A DNA stretch of 64,000 nt from Butyricicoccus pullicaecorum (GCA_021531865.1 JAFBIW010000001.1:248001-312000), one strand, 5' to 3'; shown: positions 34,447-43,792, counted from the stretch's first letter. Numbers and translations are program-made. The notes: generated from the sequence alone by a model not told the origin.

Positions 34447-35619
34447 TTAAATACGGGCAACGCCGGTGCGGACGGCGGCTTCGGCGACCGCCTTGGCGAC
34501 CGCGCCGGTCACGCGCGCGTCGAACGCCATCGGCATGATGTTCTCAGAGGACAGCTCCTCGTCGGTGATGACGCCCGCGATCGCGTAGGCCGCAGCCATC
34601 TTCATTTCCTCGTTGATGTCGGAGGCACGCACATCGAGCGCGCCGCGGAAAATGCCCGGGAAGGCCAGCACGTTGTTGATCTGGTTCGGGTAGTCCGAAC
34701 GGCCGGTGCCGACGACGGCCGCGCCGCCCTTCTTGGCCTCATCCGGCCAGATTTCGGGCACCGGGTTGGCCATCGCGAAGACCATCGGGTCCTTCGCCAT
34801 GGTGGAGACCATCTCGGCGGTCAGCACGCCCGGGGCCGACAGGCCGAAAAAGACGTCCGCGCCCTTGACCGCGTCGGCCAGCGTGCCGGTCATGTGGCCG
34901 CGGTTCGTGACCTTCGCCATCTCGGCCTGCGCCGGGTTCAGGCGCTCGTCGCCCTCGCAGACGATGCCGAAGCGCTCACACATGACGACGTCCTGCACGC
35001 CGAGGAACATCAGGAAGCGGGTCACCGCGATCGCGGCCGCGCCGCAGCCGTTGACGACCAGCTTGATCTCGCTGAGCTTGCGGCCGGTCAGGCGGCAGGC
35101 GTTGATCATCGCGGCGGCACAGCAGACGGCCGTGCCGTGCTGGTCGTCGTGGAAGATCGGGATGTCGCAGACCTCCTTCAGGCGGCGCTCGATCTCAAAG
35201 CAGCGGGGCGCAGAGATGTCCTCCAGATTGACGCCGCCGAACGAGCCGGAAATGAGTTGAACGGTGCGCACGATCTCGTCCACATCCTTGGACTTGACGC
35301 AGAGCGGGAACGCATCCACATCGGCAAAGGCCTTGAACAGGGCGCACTTGCCCTCCATAACCGGCATACCGGCTTCGGGGCCGATGTCGCCCAGACCGAG
35401 CACAGCGGTGCCGTCGGTGATGACCGCGACCAGATTGTGACGGCGGGTGTACTTATAGCTCAGGGACACGTCGTCCTTGATCTTCAGGCAGGGCTCGGCC
35501 ACGCCCGGGGTGTAGGCGACCGCCAGATCTTCCTTCGACTCCACCTTGCAGCGGGCGACGACCTCGATCTTGCCAGCCCATTCTTCGTGCGCCTTGAGCG
35601 CCTTTTCCTTTGCGTCCAT
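34447..35619 (-). CDS. NAD(P)-dependent malic enzyme
   Basis: Oxidative decarboxylation of malate to pyruvate and CO2. The 390-residue short bacterial type shows [29 protein letters not shown], the catalytic-lysine region [24 protein letters not shown] and [11 protein letters not shown] (nucleotide binding). I start at 35619, with GGAGG 8 bases upstream. The Gly-x-Gly-x-x-Ala site reads GCGAAA; cofactor preference cannot be settled. A -10 TACAAT lies at 35653-35658 (minus). It separates iolE from the other inositol genes, and fermentation of inositol-derived carbon could pass through it. Confidence 0.93.
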   Translation of the reverse strand: MDAKEKALKAHEEWAGKIEVVARCKVESKEDLAVAYTPGVAEPCLKIKDDVSLSYKYTRRHNLVAVITDGTAVLGLGDIGPEAGMPVMEGKCALFKAFADVDAFPLCVKSKDVDEIVRTVQLISGSFGGVNLEDISAPRCFEIERRLKEVCDIPIFHDDQHGTAVCCAAAMINACRLTGRKLSEIKLVVNGCGAAAIAVTRFLMFLGVQDVVMCERFGIVCEGDERLNPAQAEMAKVTNRGHMTGTLADAVKGADVFFGLSAPGVLTAEMVSTMAKDPMVFAMANPVPEIWPDEAKKGGAAVVGTGRSDYPNQINNVLAFPGIFRGALDVRASDINEEMKMAAAYAIAGVITDEELSSENIMPMAFDARVTGAVAKAVAEAAVRTGVARI

Positions 35620-35724
35620 TTCAGTAACCTCCGGCATATTTTTCTTGTTTCCATTGTACTCCATCCGCGCCGCTTTGCCTAGTCCGCATCCCGCACAAAA
35701 TCCACGCCCTTCCGCCCCCTTTCC

Positions 35725-35753
35725 TTGCACCGCATGTGAAAATCTGCTACAAT
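35725..35753 (+). promoter_or_regulatory. Promoter of the lipoprotein at 35824
   Basis: -35 TTGCAC (35725-35730), 17-base spacer, -10 TACAAT (35748-35753). Confidence 0.62.
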
Positions 35754-35823
35754 AAAGGCAGGGATACCGGCGGGAACCATTCCGCCGCCCGCGCCGTCTA
35801 AAGGAAAAAGGAGATGAGCGTTG

Positions 35824-36429
35824 ATGAAAAAATTACTGCTCGCGCTGTGCCTGTGCGCCCTCGCGCTGAATCTTGCCGCCTGCCGCAAGCAGGCCGATGA
35901 AACGCCGGAAAATCCCGGCGCATCCACGTCCGGTCAGGCCGCCGAGCCGCCGGTCACACCGGACACGCAGGAAACGCCGAAGACTCCGGATACGCCCGAC
36001 GCACCGGCTGCCGACCCGAACGCCATTGCGTTCTTTGACTGCGGCAAGCTCGAACTGCCGAACAGCGGCGCGGCCGAGGGACGCGAAAATTTTGAGGAAT
36101 TTCTGAATCTGACCGGCGTTGGCCGGGAAGCGGCCATCGAGATCACGCAATACACGGTCGAGGGCGATCCGATCGTCTCGACCCTGACCTTTGACGGCGG
36201 CGGCTTTACGCTGGCCGTCGATTCGACGGCTGACGCGTTTGCCGCGCCCGCCGACCGGACGGTCAGAGAAACGGGCTGGAAGCGTCTGGCGATCGTCGAG
36301 CGGACGGGTGAAAACGGAACGCTCTACCAGTCCTTCCGCCTGACCAATCTGGACGAGGGCGAAGTCACGGGCGAAACGCCCGACGGCGACGACGTTTACA
36401 CCCTGTTTGAAGAGCCACTGACCGACTGA
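35824..36429 (+). CDS. Lipoprotein of unknown function
   Basis: A 201-residue lipoprotein: signal MKKLLLALCLCALALNLAAC (lipobox LAAC), a Pro/Thr/Asp/Glu-rich linker with TPDTQETPKTPDTPDAPA repeats (residues about 45-65), and a C-terminal domain of about 130 residues with many beta strands (ITQYTVEGDPIVSTLTFDGG, LYQSFRLTNLDEG). No family recognised. AAAAAGGAGATGAGC precedes a TTG-ATG pair; I choose the ATG. Its stop codon lies inside the first copy of a repeated CTGAGCAC array. Confidence 0.75.
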   Translation: MKKLLLALCLCALALNLAACRKQADETPENPGASTSGQAAEPPVTPDTQETPKTPDTPDAPAADPNAIAFFDCGKLELPNSGAAEGRENFEEFLNLTGVGREAAIEITQYTVEGDPIVSTLTFDGGGFTLAVDSTADAFAAPADRTVRETGWKRLAIVERTGENGTLYQSFRLTNLDEGEVTGETPDGDDVYTLFEEPLTD

Positions 36430-36530
36430 GCACGGCTGAGCACCGGCCTGAGCACCGCGTTTCGCGGCTGAGCACGGATCCTGTATCGCTGAGCACGGTC
36501 TCATTCATCTGAGCACCGGCCTGAGCACGG
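36426..36530. repeat. Seven-copy CTGAGCAC(C)GG repeat array
   Basis: Copies start at 36426, 36436, 36448, 36468, 36489, 36509 and 36521. Spacings of 10, 12, 20, 21, 20 and 12 are close to whole helical turns. The first copy contains the lipoprotein stop codon. No open frame or known element explains it. Confidence 0.85.
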
Positions 36531-36544
36531 CGCACGGACAAAAG

Positions 36545-36573
36545 AAAAAAGCTCCCGAAACGGGAGCTTTTTT
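36545..36573. terminator. Bidirectional terminator (lipoprotein and transketolase operon)
   Basis: AAAAAAGCTCCCG, AAA, CGGGAGCTTTTTT; perfect symmetry. Confidence 0.88.
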
Positions 36574-36590
36574 GATGCTTATATTTCGAC

Positions 36591-37556
36591 TTACTTGCGG
36601 GAAACAGCCTTCTTGGCAGCCGCAACGATGTCGGCAGCGGTCAGGTTGTACTCTTCCTGCAGGAAGTTCTGCGCGCCGACCTGGCCGAAGCGGTTCATAA
36701 CGCCGACCTGCTCCATCGGAACGGGGCAGTTCTTGGCCAGAACCTGTGCAACGGCAGAGCCCAGACCGCAGTTGGCCTGATGGTTCTCCGCAACGACAAC
36801 AGCGCCGGTCTCCTTGGCGGAGGCAACGATCAGCTCTTCGTCGATCGGCTTCCAGGTGAACATATCAATCACCTTGGCGGAAACGCCCTCAGCAGCCAGG
36901 GTCTCCTGTGCCTTCAGCGCCTCGTCAACCATGATGCCGGAAGCGATGATGGTAACGTCGGTGCCTTCCTTCAGGGTAACGCCCTTGCCGATCTCGAAGT
37001 CGGAGCCGTCCTCGTAAACCTTAACAACGCCCTTGCGGATCATACGCATGTAGGAGAACTTGCCGGAAGCAGCCAGCTTCTTGGTCAGGCAGTGGATCAT
37101 GGCGTAGTCGGTCGGGTCGATAACAACCGCGTCCGGGATGGACATGTACAGAGCGCAATCCTCGAACGGCATATGGGTGCCGCCGTTGTACGCCGCGCAG
37201 ACGCCGGGGTCAGAGCCCAGAACGTGTACGGGCAGCTTGGCGTAAGCCGCGGACATGAACGCCTGGTCAAACGCACGGCGGGAGGAGAAGCAGCCGAAGG
37301 AGTGCATGAATACGGTGCGGCCGGTCGCGGTCAGGCCCGCGGCGATGCCCATCGCATTCGCTTCCGCAATACCGGCGTTGAAGGTCTGCTTCGGGAATTC
37401 CTTCTCCAGCTTTGCGGTGTTGATGCAGTTATACAGGTCGCAGTCGATGTGGCAAACCTTGGGATCGGCAGCCATCAGTTCCTCCATGGCGGTTACGTAA
37501 CCGTCACGGTTCGCACGGGAATCCTTCTCGTGTTTTCCAATTAAAGTAAAGCTCAT
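36591..37556 (-). CDS. Transketolase, C-terminal subunit
   Basis: A 321-residue protein equivalent to the pyrimidine-binding and C-terminal domains of transketolase. Visible are the catalytic-glutamate region FNAGIAEANAMGIAAGL, HSFGCFSSRRAFDQ, GGTHMPFEDCALY and the C-terminal VAENHQANCGLGSAVA. It pairs with the N-terminal subunit 15 bases upstream to make an active ThDP enzyme. Split transketolases are common in Clostridia. Proximity to inositol genes and to a DeoR-type regulator suggests a dedicated sugar route, but the substrate is unknown. ATG at 37556 follows AAGGAGGGTATCGAAC. Confidence 0.92.
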   Translation of the reverse strand: MSFTLIGKHEKDSRANRDGYVTAMEELMAADPKVCHIDCDLYNCINTAKLEKEFPKQTFNAGIAEANAMGIAAGLTATGRTVFMHSFGCFSSRRAFDQAFMSAAYAKLPVHVLGSDPGVCAAYNGGTHMPFEDCALYMSIPDAVVIDPTDYAMIHCLTKKLAASGKFSYMRMIRKGVVKVYEDGSDFEIGKGVTLKEGTDVTIIASGIMVDEALKAQETLAAEGVSAKVIDMFTWKPIDEELIVASAKETGAVVVAENHQANCGLGSAVAQVLAKNCPVPMEQVGVMNRFGQVGAQNFLQEEYNLTAADIVAAAKKAVSRK

Positions 37557-37571
37557 TGTTCGATACCCTCC

Positions 37572-38423
37572 TTACTGTGCCTTGACCTTGGCAAGCTCTT
37601 CTTCCGCGAACTTGATCGCTTCATCCCACTGCTCCTTGGAAGGCTGAGAGGAATGTGCGCCAGAGGGTTCCGCGAAGGTGCAGCCCTTGCCCTTGACGGT
37701 GTTGAGCACGATGCAGGTGGGCTTGCCCTCGGTCGCGTAAGCGGCCTGAACGGCGTCGTAAACCTGCTCTACGTCGTTGCCGTCGGCAACGTCGATGACG
37801 TTCCAGCCGAAGGCGTCGAACTTGGCGCCGATGCCCTTGCCGTGGCTCATGATGTCATCAACTGCGCCGTCGAGCTGACGCTTGTTGGAGTCAACGAAGC
37901 AAACCAGATGGTCGAGCTTGTAGTGGGCAGCGAACTGCGCAGCCTCCCAAACCTGACCCTCATCGCACTCGCCGTCGCCGACGAAGACGAAGGTGTGGTT
38001 GTCGCGACCGTCAACCTTGTTGCCCAGCGCAGCGCCGACAGCGGTGGACATGCCCTGGCCCAGAGAGCCGGTGGTCAGGTCGATGCCGGGGGTCTTGGTG
38101 CGGTCGGTATGGGACGGGAAGTTGGTGTGGGGCTGGTTGAGGGTATAAGCGTTCTCGATGGGATAGAAGCCCTTCAGACCCAGGGTGGCGTACATGGCCG
38201 GGCCGGCATGACCCTTGGACATAACGCACCAGTCACGATCCTCCCAGCGGGGGTTCTTGGGATCTACCTTCATGACATCGCCGTACAGAACTGCGAGGGC
38301 TTCCACAACGGACATGGAACCGCCAACATGGCCGAAGCCGAGCGAGCCGATGGTCTTCAGAGCTTCCACTCTGATTTCCTGGGCAAATACACGCAGTTCC
38401 TTCATTTTTTCTGCTTTCTGCAT
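37572..38423 (-). CDS. Transketolase, N-terminal subunit
   Basis: A 283-residue protein equal to the ThDP-pyrophosphate-binding domain: LGFGHVGGSMSVVEALAVLY, SKGHAGPAMYATL, TGSLGQGMSTAVGAAL, and the GDGECDEGQVWEAAQFA Mg/ThDP motif with its downstream NKRQLDG. I start at the ATG at 38423; AGGTG precedes it, and a GTG nine bases upstream is an alternative. The gene is divergent from the DeoR-type regulator across a 430-base region, suggesting regulation by it. Confidence 0.92.
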   Translation of the reverse strand: MQKAEKMKELRVFAQEIRVEALKTIGSLGFGHVGGSMSVVEALAVLYGDVMKVDPKNPRWEDRDWCVMSKGHAGPAMYATLGLKGFYPIENAYTLNQPHTNFPSHTDRTKTPGIDLTTGSLGQGMSTAVGAALGNKVDGRDNHTFVFVGDGECDEGQVWEAAQFAAHYKLDHLVCFVDSNKRQLDGAVDDIMSHGKGIGAKFDAFGWNVIDVADGNDVEQVYDAVQAAYATEGKPTCIVLNTVKGKGCTFAEPSGAHSSQPSKEQWDEAIKFAEEELAKVKAQ

Positions 38424-38511
38424 TGCATACACCTGCCTATTTCACAAAATTCATGCGAAAGCCCCGTGATCCGCCGCGCGGGCACAGAGCTTTCCCCTTC
38501 TCACTAACTGT

Positions 38512-38540
38512 AGTCTATCATCGTTTCAGGTAAATTTCAA
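38512..38540 (-). promoter_or_regulatory. Promoter of the split transketolase operon
   Basis: Minus strand -35 TTGAAA (38535-38540), 17-base spacer, -10 TAGACT (38512-38517). The divergent region 38424-38853 holds this promoter, an AT-rich stretch (38521-38760) with possible regulator promoters (TACTAT near 38745), and no gene. Confidence 0.58.
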
Positions 38541-38853
38541 TGCCGAGATGGTGATTTGTAGGAAAAATTTTTTGCTCTTTTCCGTCCTTCCATTCTTGGG
38601 ATTTTCATGTTTTTCTTCGTTTTCTTTTTGTTTTTCCCCGCTTTTCACACATTTTCCGCAGTTTTTCGACCGTTCTCGCAGGCGGACGGTCACCCTGTTT
38701 TTTCGCCTGATGTTGGTTGCATTTTCGTTATTTTCTGATAAAATTACTATAAGAGAGATGTGGCCCGTCCCACGGCTGCGGGAACGCACGGCGCTCCCCC
38801 GACACAGTCCGAGCCGAACCAATCTACCGGAAGAGAGAAATGTAGGGAGAACT

Positions 38854-39612
38854 ATGAAAATCAGTCGGTTAAACTCCATCGAGCAATACGTCATCTCCAA
38901 AGAGACCGTCTCGATCGACGAGCTCTGCGAGGTCTTCGGCGTATCCAAGAATACCATCCGGCGCGACCTGAATGATCTGGAAGCGCGCGGACACATCGCC
39001 AAGGTCTACGGCGGCGTGACCACGGTCGGCTCCCCCGGCGCCGTGCCCATGCCCGTCCGCTCAGGCCTCAATTCCGCAGACAAAAACCAGATCGGCATCC
39101 TCGCCGCCTCCGAGGTGCAGGATGGCGACACCATCTTCATCGACTCAGGCTCGACGACCGTCTGCCTGCTGCGCTATCTGGCCAGCCGCAAGCGGGTCAC
39201 CGTCATCACCCATTCCCTGAACGCGATGAGCGAAGCCTCCAAGTTTGAAAACCTCAGCCTGATCTCGCTGGGCGGCATCTACAACGCGGCGACCGATTCC
39301 TTTACCGGTCTGTCCACCTTCGAAGCCCTGTCCGGCATGACGATCAACAAGGCCTTCATGGCCGCGACCGGCGTGTCGCTCGAGAGCGGCATGACCAACA
39401 CCACCTTCCTCGAGGCCGAGATCAAGCGCGGCGTCGTCCAGCGCGCCTCGTCGGTCTACCTCATGGCCGACTCCTCCAAGCTGGACAAATCCGCGGTCAT
39501 CTCCTTCTGCCAGCTCGCCGACCTGACCGCCTTCATCACCGACCGCTGTCCGCCCGAAAAGTACCTCCGGTTCTTCCGGGAGCACGACATCCGGGTGCTG
39601 TACGACCGATAA
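38854..39612 (+). CDS. DeoR-family transcriptional regulator
   Basis: A 252-residue repressor-type protein: N-terminal winged helix with SIDELCEVFGVSKNTIRRDLNDLEARGHIAKVYGG (the DeoR signature, given in parts as ELCEVFGVSKNTIRRDL and the YGG end), then a sugar-phosphate sensor domain with IFIDSGSTTVCLLRYL and MAATGVSLESGMTNTTF. Such proteins respond to phosphorylated sugars; IolR of Bacillus is one. I start at 38854 after AGGGAGAACT. It is divergent from the transketolase operon and near iolE, iolB and iolD, all candidate targets. Confidence 0.92.
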   Translation: MKISRLNSIEQYVISKETVSIDELCEVFGVSKNTIRRDLNDLEARGHIAKVYGGVTTVGSPGAVPMPVRSGLNSADKNQIGILAASEVQDGDTIFIDSGSTTVCLLRYLASRKRVTVITHSLNAMSEASKFENLSLISLGGIYNAATDSFTGLSTFEALSGMTINKAFMAATGVSLESGMTNTTFLEAEIKRGVVQRASSVYLMADSSKLDKSAVISFCQLADLTAFITDRCPPEKYLRFFREHDIRVLYDR

Positions 39613-39616
39613 CCGC

Positions 39617-39653
39617 AAAAAAGGCGCGATCCCGCTTGGGATCGCGTCTTTTT
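39617..39653. terminator. Bidirectional terminator between the two regulators
   Basis: GGCGCGATCCC, GCTT, GGGATCGCGTC (one wobble) between A6 and T5. Confidence 0.85.
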
Positions 39654-39656
39654 GTC

Positions 39657-40532
39657 TCATTGCCGCTGCTTTGCCGACCTGCGGTAGTCGGTTGGCGTGC
39701 AGCCGTAGACCTCCCGGAACCGCTTGATGAAATAGCTGAAATTCTCAAAGCCCACGCTCAAGCTGATCTCCAGAATGGGCAGGTCGGTCTCACGCAGCAG
39801 GCGCGAGGCACGCTCGATGCGCAGCAGGTTGATGTGCTGCATGAGCGTGCGCCCCAGATTGTCCTTGAAAAAGGTGCAGAAATATTTGGGCGAGAGGTTG
39901 AACTGCCCGGCCACGTCGGCCAGACGCAGCCGCTCGGTGCAGTGCGCCGACAGGTATTCGACGATCTCGCGCAGGAGCTGGACGCGGTACTCGGCCGCCG
40001 GACGCACCGCGGCCGTCGAGAGCAGACCTGCGCCGTCCATCAGGGCAATCAGCCGCAGCAGGGACGCCTTGACCAGAAGCTGATAGCCGGGCGGCTGGGT
40101 CTCGCAGGCCAGCATAATCTCCCGCAGCTCCCGTCCGAGCGCCGCGCCGGCCGGCGTGTCATGGGGCACGACAGGCGGCAGGCGCAGGGCACCATCCTCA
40201 AGTGGGGAGAGCAGCTCGTTCTGCACCCGGTCGCCCCGGCGAAATTGCAGAAAATCCATCGGGAAGACGAACGCGCGGAACAGGTCGTCCACACCGCCCC
40301 GGATCTCGTGCAGCTCTCCCGCGCCCACGCAGAAAATATCGCCCGGCGCGCCCTCGTACCGCCGGTCGGCCACGGTCACGCCCACCGTGCCCTGCAAGAC
40401 GGTGATCAGCTCGATCTCGGGGTGCCAGTGCAGGGGCACGAGGTCGGAATCCTGCGCCTCGGGCGCGGAGTAGATCTGAAACGGAAAATCCTGCGTACCG
40501 TGCGCGCGCTTCTCCCGCCGGGCTGTGTCCAT
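39657..40532 (-). CDS. AraC-family transcriptional regulator with cupin sensor
   Basis: A 291-residue activator-type protein. The N-terminal cupin (residues about 30-110) has PLHWHPEIELITVLQG and GELHEIRGG with histidines placed for ligand binding. The C-terminal double helix-turn-helix (about 190-288) has LRLADVAGQFNLSPKYFCTFFK and LEISLSVGFENFSYFIKRFREVYGCTPTDYR. GGGAGG precedes the ATG. It is divergent from iolB-iolD, which makes that operon the likely target; the inducer is not identifiable. Confidence 0.92.
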   Translation of the reverse strand: MDTARREKRAHGTQDFPFQIYSAPEAQDSDLVPLHWHPEIELITVLQGTVGVTVADRRYEGAPGDIFCVGAGELHEIRGGVDDLFRAFVFPMDFLQFRRGDRVQNELLSPLEDGALRLPPVVPHDTPAGAALGRELREIMLACETQPPGYQLLVKASLLRLIALMDGAGLLSTAAVRPAAEYRVQLLREIVEYLSAHCTERLRLADVAGQFNLSPKYFCTFFKDNLGRTLMQHINLLRIERASRLLRETDLPILEISLSVGFENFSYFIKRFREVYGCTPTDYRRSAKQRQ

Positions 40533-40607
40533 ACCGTCGTCCTCCCTTCGTAATATCTGAATATTGTGTTATTACTTATGAAAATACTGCAAGCGTGCCT
40601 GCGTGCA

Positions 40608-40629
40608 TCTGACTATAATTATAATCAGA
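40608..40629. repeat. 22-bp near-perfect palindrome over the AraC-gene -10 box
   Basis: TCTGACTATAATTATAATCAGA pairs at 10 of 11 positions and contains TATAAT on both strands. It covers the minus-strand -10 at 40618-40623, a natural place for autoregulation. Confidence 0.7.
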
Positions 40630-40646
40630 CAGAGCGGGAAACGCAA
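40618..40646 (-). promoter_or_regulatory. Promoter of the AraC-type regulator
   Basis: Minus strand -35 TTGCGT (40641-40646), 17-base spacer, -10 TATAAT (40618-40623). The divergent region 40533-40950 otherwise holds the iolB promoter and AT-rich sequence without a gene. Confidence 0.65.
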
Positions 40647-40838
40647 GCCGGACACCCGAAAATCGACCGGGTTTTCTCCCTTCTCACTGCCGTTCGATTT
40701 TCCTCCGTCCGCCCTGTGCCTTCCCGGGAATTTGGAAACGCCCGGCGCTTGTTTTGGAAGGTTGTATGGAATTTTGTGGTATTGTCTGTGCAAACCGTCA
40801 AAAATATTCCGCATCTTGCCCAAAACAGCACAAAACGG

Positions 40839-40867
40839 TTGATGATTTTTTGTCATCATGGTATAAT
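40839..40867 (+). promoter_or_regulatory. Promoter of iolB-iolD with inverted repeat
   Basis: -35 TTGATG (40839-40844), 17-base spacer, -10 TATAAT (40862-40867). A perfect inverted repeat, TGATGA (40840-40845) and TCATCA (40853-40858), lies across the -35 and spacer, a candidate operator. Confidence 0.72.
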
Positions 40868-40950
40868 TGCAGTAACCGAGTTATTCCAAACTCCGTTCCC
40901 GCCGGCGCCCGCCGCGCCGCCCGGGATCACTTTCATTGGAGGTATGCGCT

Positions 40951-41757
40951 ATGTATATTGATAAGCAAGTCAAGCGTGGCTACAACGAGTATATCCACCT
41001 CGACGAGGGCATCGGCAAGGACGCCATGATGGACGTCGCGCTGCTCGTCATGGAGGACGGCGACACCTACTCCTTCAACGAGTCCGAGAAGGAGCTGGCC
41101 TGCCTGGTATTTGACGGCAAGTGCACCATTGAGTGGGAGGATCAGTCCTACGATGTTGACCGTCCCAATCCCTTCGACTACAACCCGTCCTGCCTGCACG
41201 TCTGCAAGGGCGTTGCGGTCAAGATCACCGCTCACGGCCCCTGCAACATCTACGTGCAGAAGACCCTGAACGAGAAGACCTTCCCGTCCAAGATGTACAA
41301 GCCCGAGGACACCGACACCTGGGCACGCGGCAACAAGGGCGAGCTGATGGGCTGCATCAAGCGCGATGTACGCACCTGCTTCGACCTCGACAACGCTCCC
41401 TACTCCAACATGGTTCTGGGCGAGGTCGTCAACCTGCCCGGCAAGTGGTCTTCCTATCCGCCCCATCATCATCCGCAGCCCGAGGTCTACTTCTACCGCT
41501 ATGACAAGGAGCAGGGCTTCGGCGCAGGCTGGGCCAACGGCGAGATCTACGAGACCCATCACAACGGTCTGGCCATCATCACCGACAAGATGCACTCTCA
41601 GGTCACCGCGCCCGGCTACTCCTGCTGCTACGCGTGGGGCATCCGTCATCTGCCCGGCGATCCGTGGGACAAGACCCGCATCGACGACGAGGAGCACCTC
41701 TGGCTGCTCGAAGAGGACGCCAACGACCACATCTGGCACTGCCCGACCGGTAACTGA
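40951..41757 (+). CDS. iolB: 5-deoxy-glucuronate isomerase
   Basis: Isomerises 5-deoxy-D-glucuronate to 2-deoxy-5-keto-D-gluconate, the step after IolD. The 268-residue bicupin has the metal site SYPPHHHPQPEVYFYR, GIRHLPGDPW and the N-terminal MEDGDTYSF region. A strong GGAGG lies before the ATG at 40951. iolD follows after 64 bases in the same transcript. Length and motifs are normal. Confidence 0.95.
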   Translation: MYIDKQVKRGYNEYIHLDEGIGKDAMMDVALLVMEDGDTYSFNESEKELACLVFDGKCTIEWEDQSYDVDRPNPFDYNPSCLHVCKGVAVKITAHGPCNIYVQKTLNEKTFPSKMYKPEDTDTWARGNKGELMGCIKRDVRTCFDLDNAPYSNMVLGEVVNLPGKWSSYPPHHHPQPEVYFYRYDKEQGFGAGWANGEIYETHHNGLAIITDKMHSQVTAPGYSCCYAWGIRHLPGDPWDKTRIDDEEHLWLLEEDANDHIWHCPTGN

Positions 41758-41821
41758 TCCTCTCCCCATCCTTTTGTAAGTTATTTTCACCATAGAACTA
41801 CTTTTAGGAGGTATTTCTCAG

Positions 41822-43792
41822 ATGAAACACATGGAAACCGTTCGCCTGACGGCGAGCCAGGCGCTGGTTCGCTTCCTCGAGAACCAGTATGTCAGCTACA
41901 TCGACATGGACGGCAACGAAGTTGAGCACAAGTTCGTCAAGGGCATCTTCATGCTGCCCGGCCACGGCAACGTTGTCGGCTTTGCCAACGGCGTTGAGCA
42001 GGAGCTCAAGGACATGGTCGTTTACCAGGGCAAGAACGAGCAGGGCATGGCGCTGGCCGCTGTCGGCTTCGCAAAGCAGCTCCGCCGCAAGCAGATCTTC
42101 GCTGCGACCTCGTCCGTCGGCCCCGGCGCCTGCAACATGGTCACCGCCGCTGCCACCGCGACCGCGAACAACATCCCCGTTCTGATCCTGCCGGGCGACA
42201 TCTACGCTTCCCGTCAGCCCGACCCGGTACTCCAGCAGATGGAGCAGCCGCAGAACCTGTCCATCTCCGCGCATGACGCCTTCCAGGCCGTCACCAAGTA
42301 CTGGGGCCGCATCAACCGCCCCGAGCAGGTCATGACCGACATGATCTCCGCGATGCGCGTTCTGACCGACACCGCCAACACCGGCGCAGTCGCGATCTCC
42401 CTGCCGCAGGACGTTCAGGCGGAAGCCTACGACTATCCGGTTGACTTCTTCCAGAAGCGCGTTTGGCGCATCGACCGCCGTCCGGCGACCAAGTACGCCG
42501 TTGACAAGGCCGTTGAGGTCATCAAGAACGCCAAGAAACCCCTGCTGATCTGCGGCGGCGGCGTTCGCTACGCTGAGGCGCACAAGGTCTTCAAGAAGTT
42601 CGCTGAGGACTTCGGCATCGCGTTCGGCGAGACCCAGGCGGGCAAGTCCGCGATCGAGTGGACCCACGAGCTGAACCTGGGCGGTCTGGGCACCACCGGC
42701 GGCATCGCTGCCAACAAGCTGGCCCACGAGGCGGACGTTGTCATCGGCGTCGGCACCCGCTACACCGACTTCACCACCGCGTCCAAGTGGCTCTACCGCA
42801 CCGACGCGAAGTTCGTCAACATCAACCCGTCCGAGTTCCAGGCGTACAAGATGGACGCTGTTCCGGTCGTTGCGGACGCCAACGAGGCTCTGACCGCGAT
42901 CGGCGCCGAGCTGGCTAAGATCGGCTACCACACCGACGAGGCGTATGCCGCTTCTGTCAAGGCTTACCGCGACGAGTGGTACGCTGAGGTTGATCGTCTG
43001 GATCACTGCGTATACACCGGCAAGGATTCCTTCACCCCCGAGGTCAACGACGCGAACCGCGAATGCGTTGAGAAGTACGTCGAGGATACCGGCTGCGACC
43101 TGTGCCAGACCACCGTTCTGGGCACCATCAACCGCATGATCGACGACGACGCGATCGTCTGCGCGGCGGCCGGCTCTCTGCCGGGCGACATGCAGGGTCT
43201 GTGGCGTGCGCGCAAGATCAACACCTACCACATGGAGTACGGCTACTCCTGCATGGGCTACGAGGTTGCTTCCGCGCTGGGCGCCAAGATCGCCTGCCCC
43301 GATCAGGAAGTTTACGCGATGTGCGGCGACGGCTCCTTCGATATGCTGCACTCCGAGCTGATCACCTCCGTTCAGATCGGCAAGAAGATCAACGTTATGC
43401 TGTTTGATAACGCTTCCTTCGGCTGCATCAACAACCTCGAGGTTGGTCAGGGCAACGCCTCCATCTGCACCGAGAAGAACATGCTCGAAGAGGGCGTCAC
43501 CAACGGCATCCACAAGGGCAAGGTCATCCAGATCGACTATGCGGCCATCGGCGCGGCTTACGGCTGCAAGACCTACACCGTCAAGACTCTGGAGGAGCTC
43601 GAAGCTGCGATCGAGGATTCCAAGAAGCAGACCGTCTCCACCCTGATCGACATGAAGGTTATGCCGAAGACCATGTCCAAGGGCTACGAGAACTGGTGGC
43701 GTGTCGGCGTCGCAGAAGTCTCCACCAAGCCGGAGGTTCAGGCGGCTCGCAAGGCCATCGAGGATCATCTGTACGAGGCGCGTCACTATTAA
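41822..43792 (+). CDS. iolD: 3D-(3,5/4)-trihydroxycyclohexane-1,2-dione acylhydrolase
   Basis: ThDP enzyme that hydrolytically opens the inositol-derived ring to 5-deoxy-glucuronate. The 656 residues match the family; [21 protein letters not shown] carries the catalytic glutamate region, [16 protein letters not shown] follows, and the ThDP/Mg motif is [12 protein letters not shown] to [21 protein letters not shown] precedes the ATG. Frequent GTT, GCT and CGT codons, unlike the neighbouring housekeeping genes, suggest high expression. It ends the iolBD operon. Confidence 0.96.
   Translation: MKHMETVRLTASQALVRFLENQYVSYIDMDGNEVEHKFVKGIFMLPGHGNVVGFANGVEQELKDMVVYQGKNEQGMALAAVGFAKQLRRKQIFAATSSVGPGACNMVTAAATATANNIPVLILPGDIYASRQPDPVLQQMEQPQNLSISAHDAFQAVTKYWGRINRPEQVMTDMISAMRVLTDTANTGAVAISLPQDVQAEAYDYPVDFFQKRVWRIDRRPATKYAVDKAVEVIKNAKKPLLICGGGVRYAEAHKVFKKFAEDFGIAFGETQAGKSAIEWTHELNLGGLGTTGGIAANKLAHEADVVIGVGTRYTDFTTASKWLYRTDAKFVNINPSEFQAYKMDAVPVVADANEALTAIGAELAKIGYHTDEAYAASVKAYRDEWYAEVDRLDHCVYTGKDSFTPEVNDANRECVEKYVEDTGCDLCQTTVLGTINRMIDDDAIVCAAAGSLPGDMQGLWRARKINTYHMEYGYSCMGYEVASALGAKIACPDQEVYAMCGDGSFDMLHSELITSVQIGKKINVMLFDNASFGCINNLEVGQGNASICTEKNMLEEGVTNGIHKGKVIQIDYAAIGAAYGCKTYTVKTLEELEAAIEDSKKQTVSTLIDMKVMPKTMSKGYENWWRVGVAEVSTKPEVQAARKAIEDHLYEARHY

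Noticed and set aside
36426-36530. CRISPR array
   Set aside because: The units are only 10-11 bases and the spacers 0-11 bases, far below CRISPR sizes; no cas genes are nearby.
40572-40961. Short frames in the araC-iolB divergent region
   Set aside because: They overlap the promoters and operators, have no ribosome sites and encode no recognisable protein.
41804-43786. 660-codon frame antisense to iolD
   Set aside because: Shadow frame caused by codon bias; iolD on the plus strand has all family motifs.
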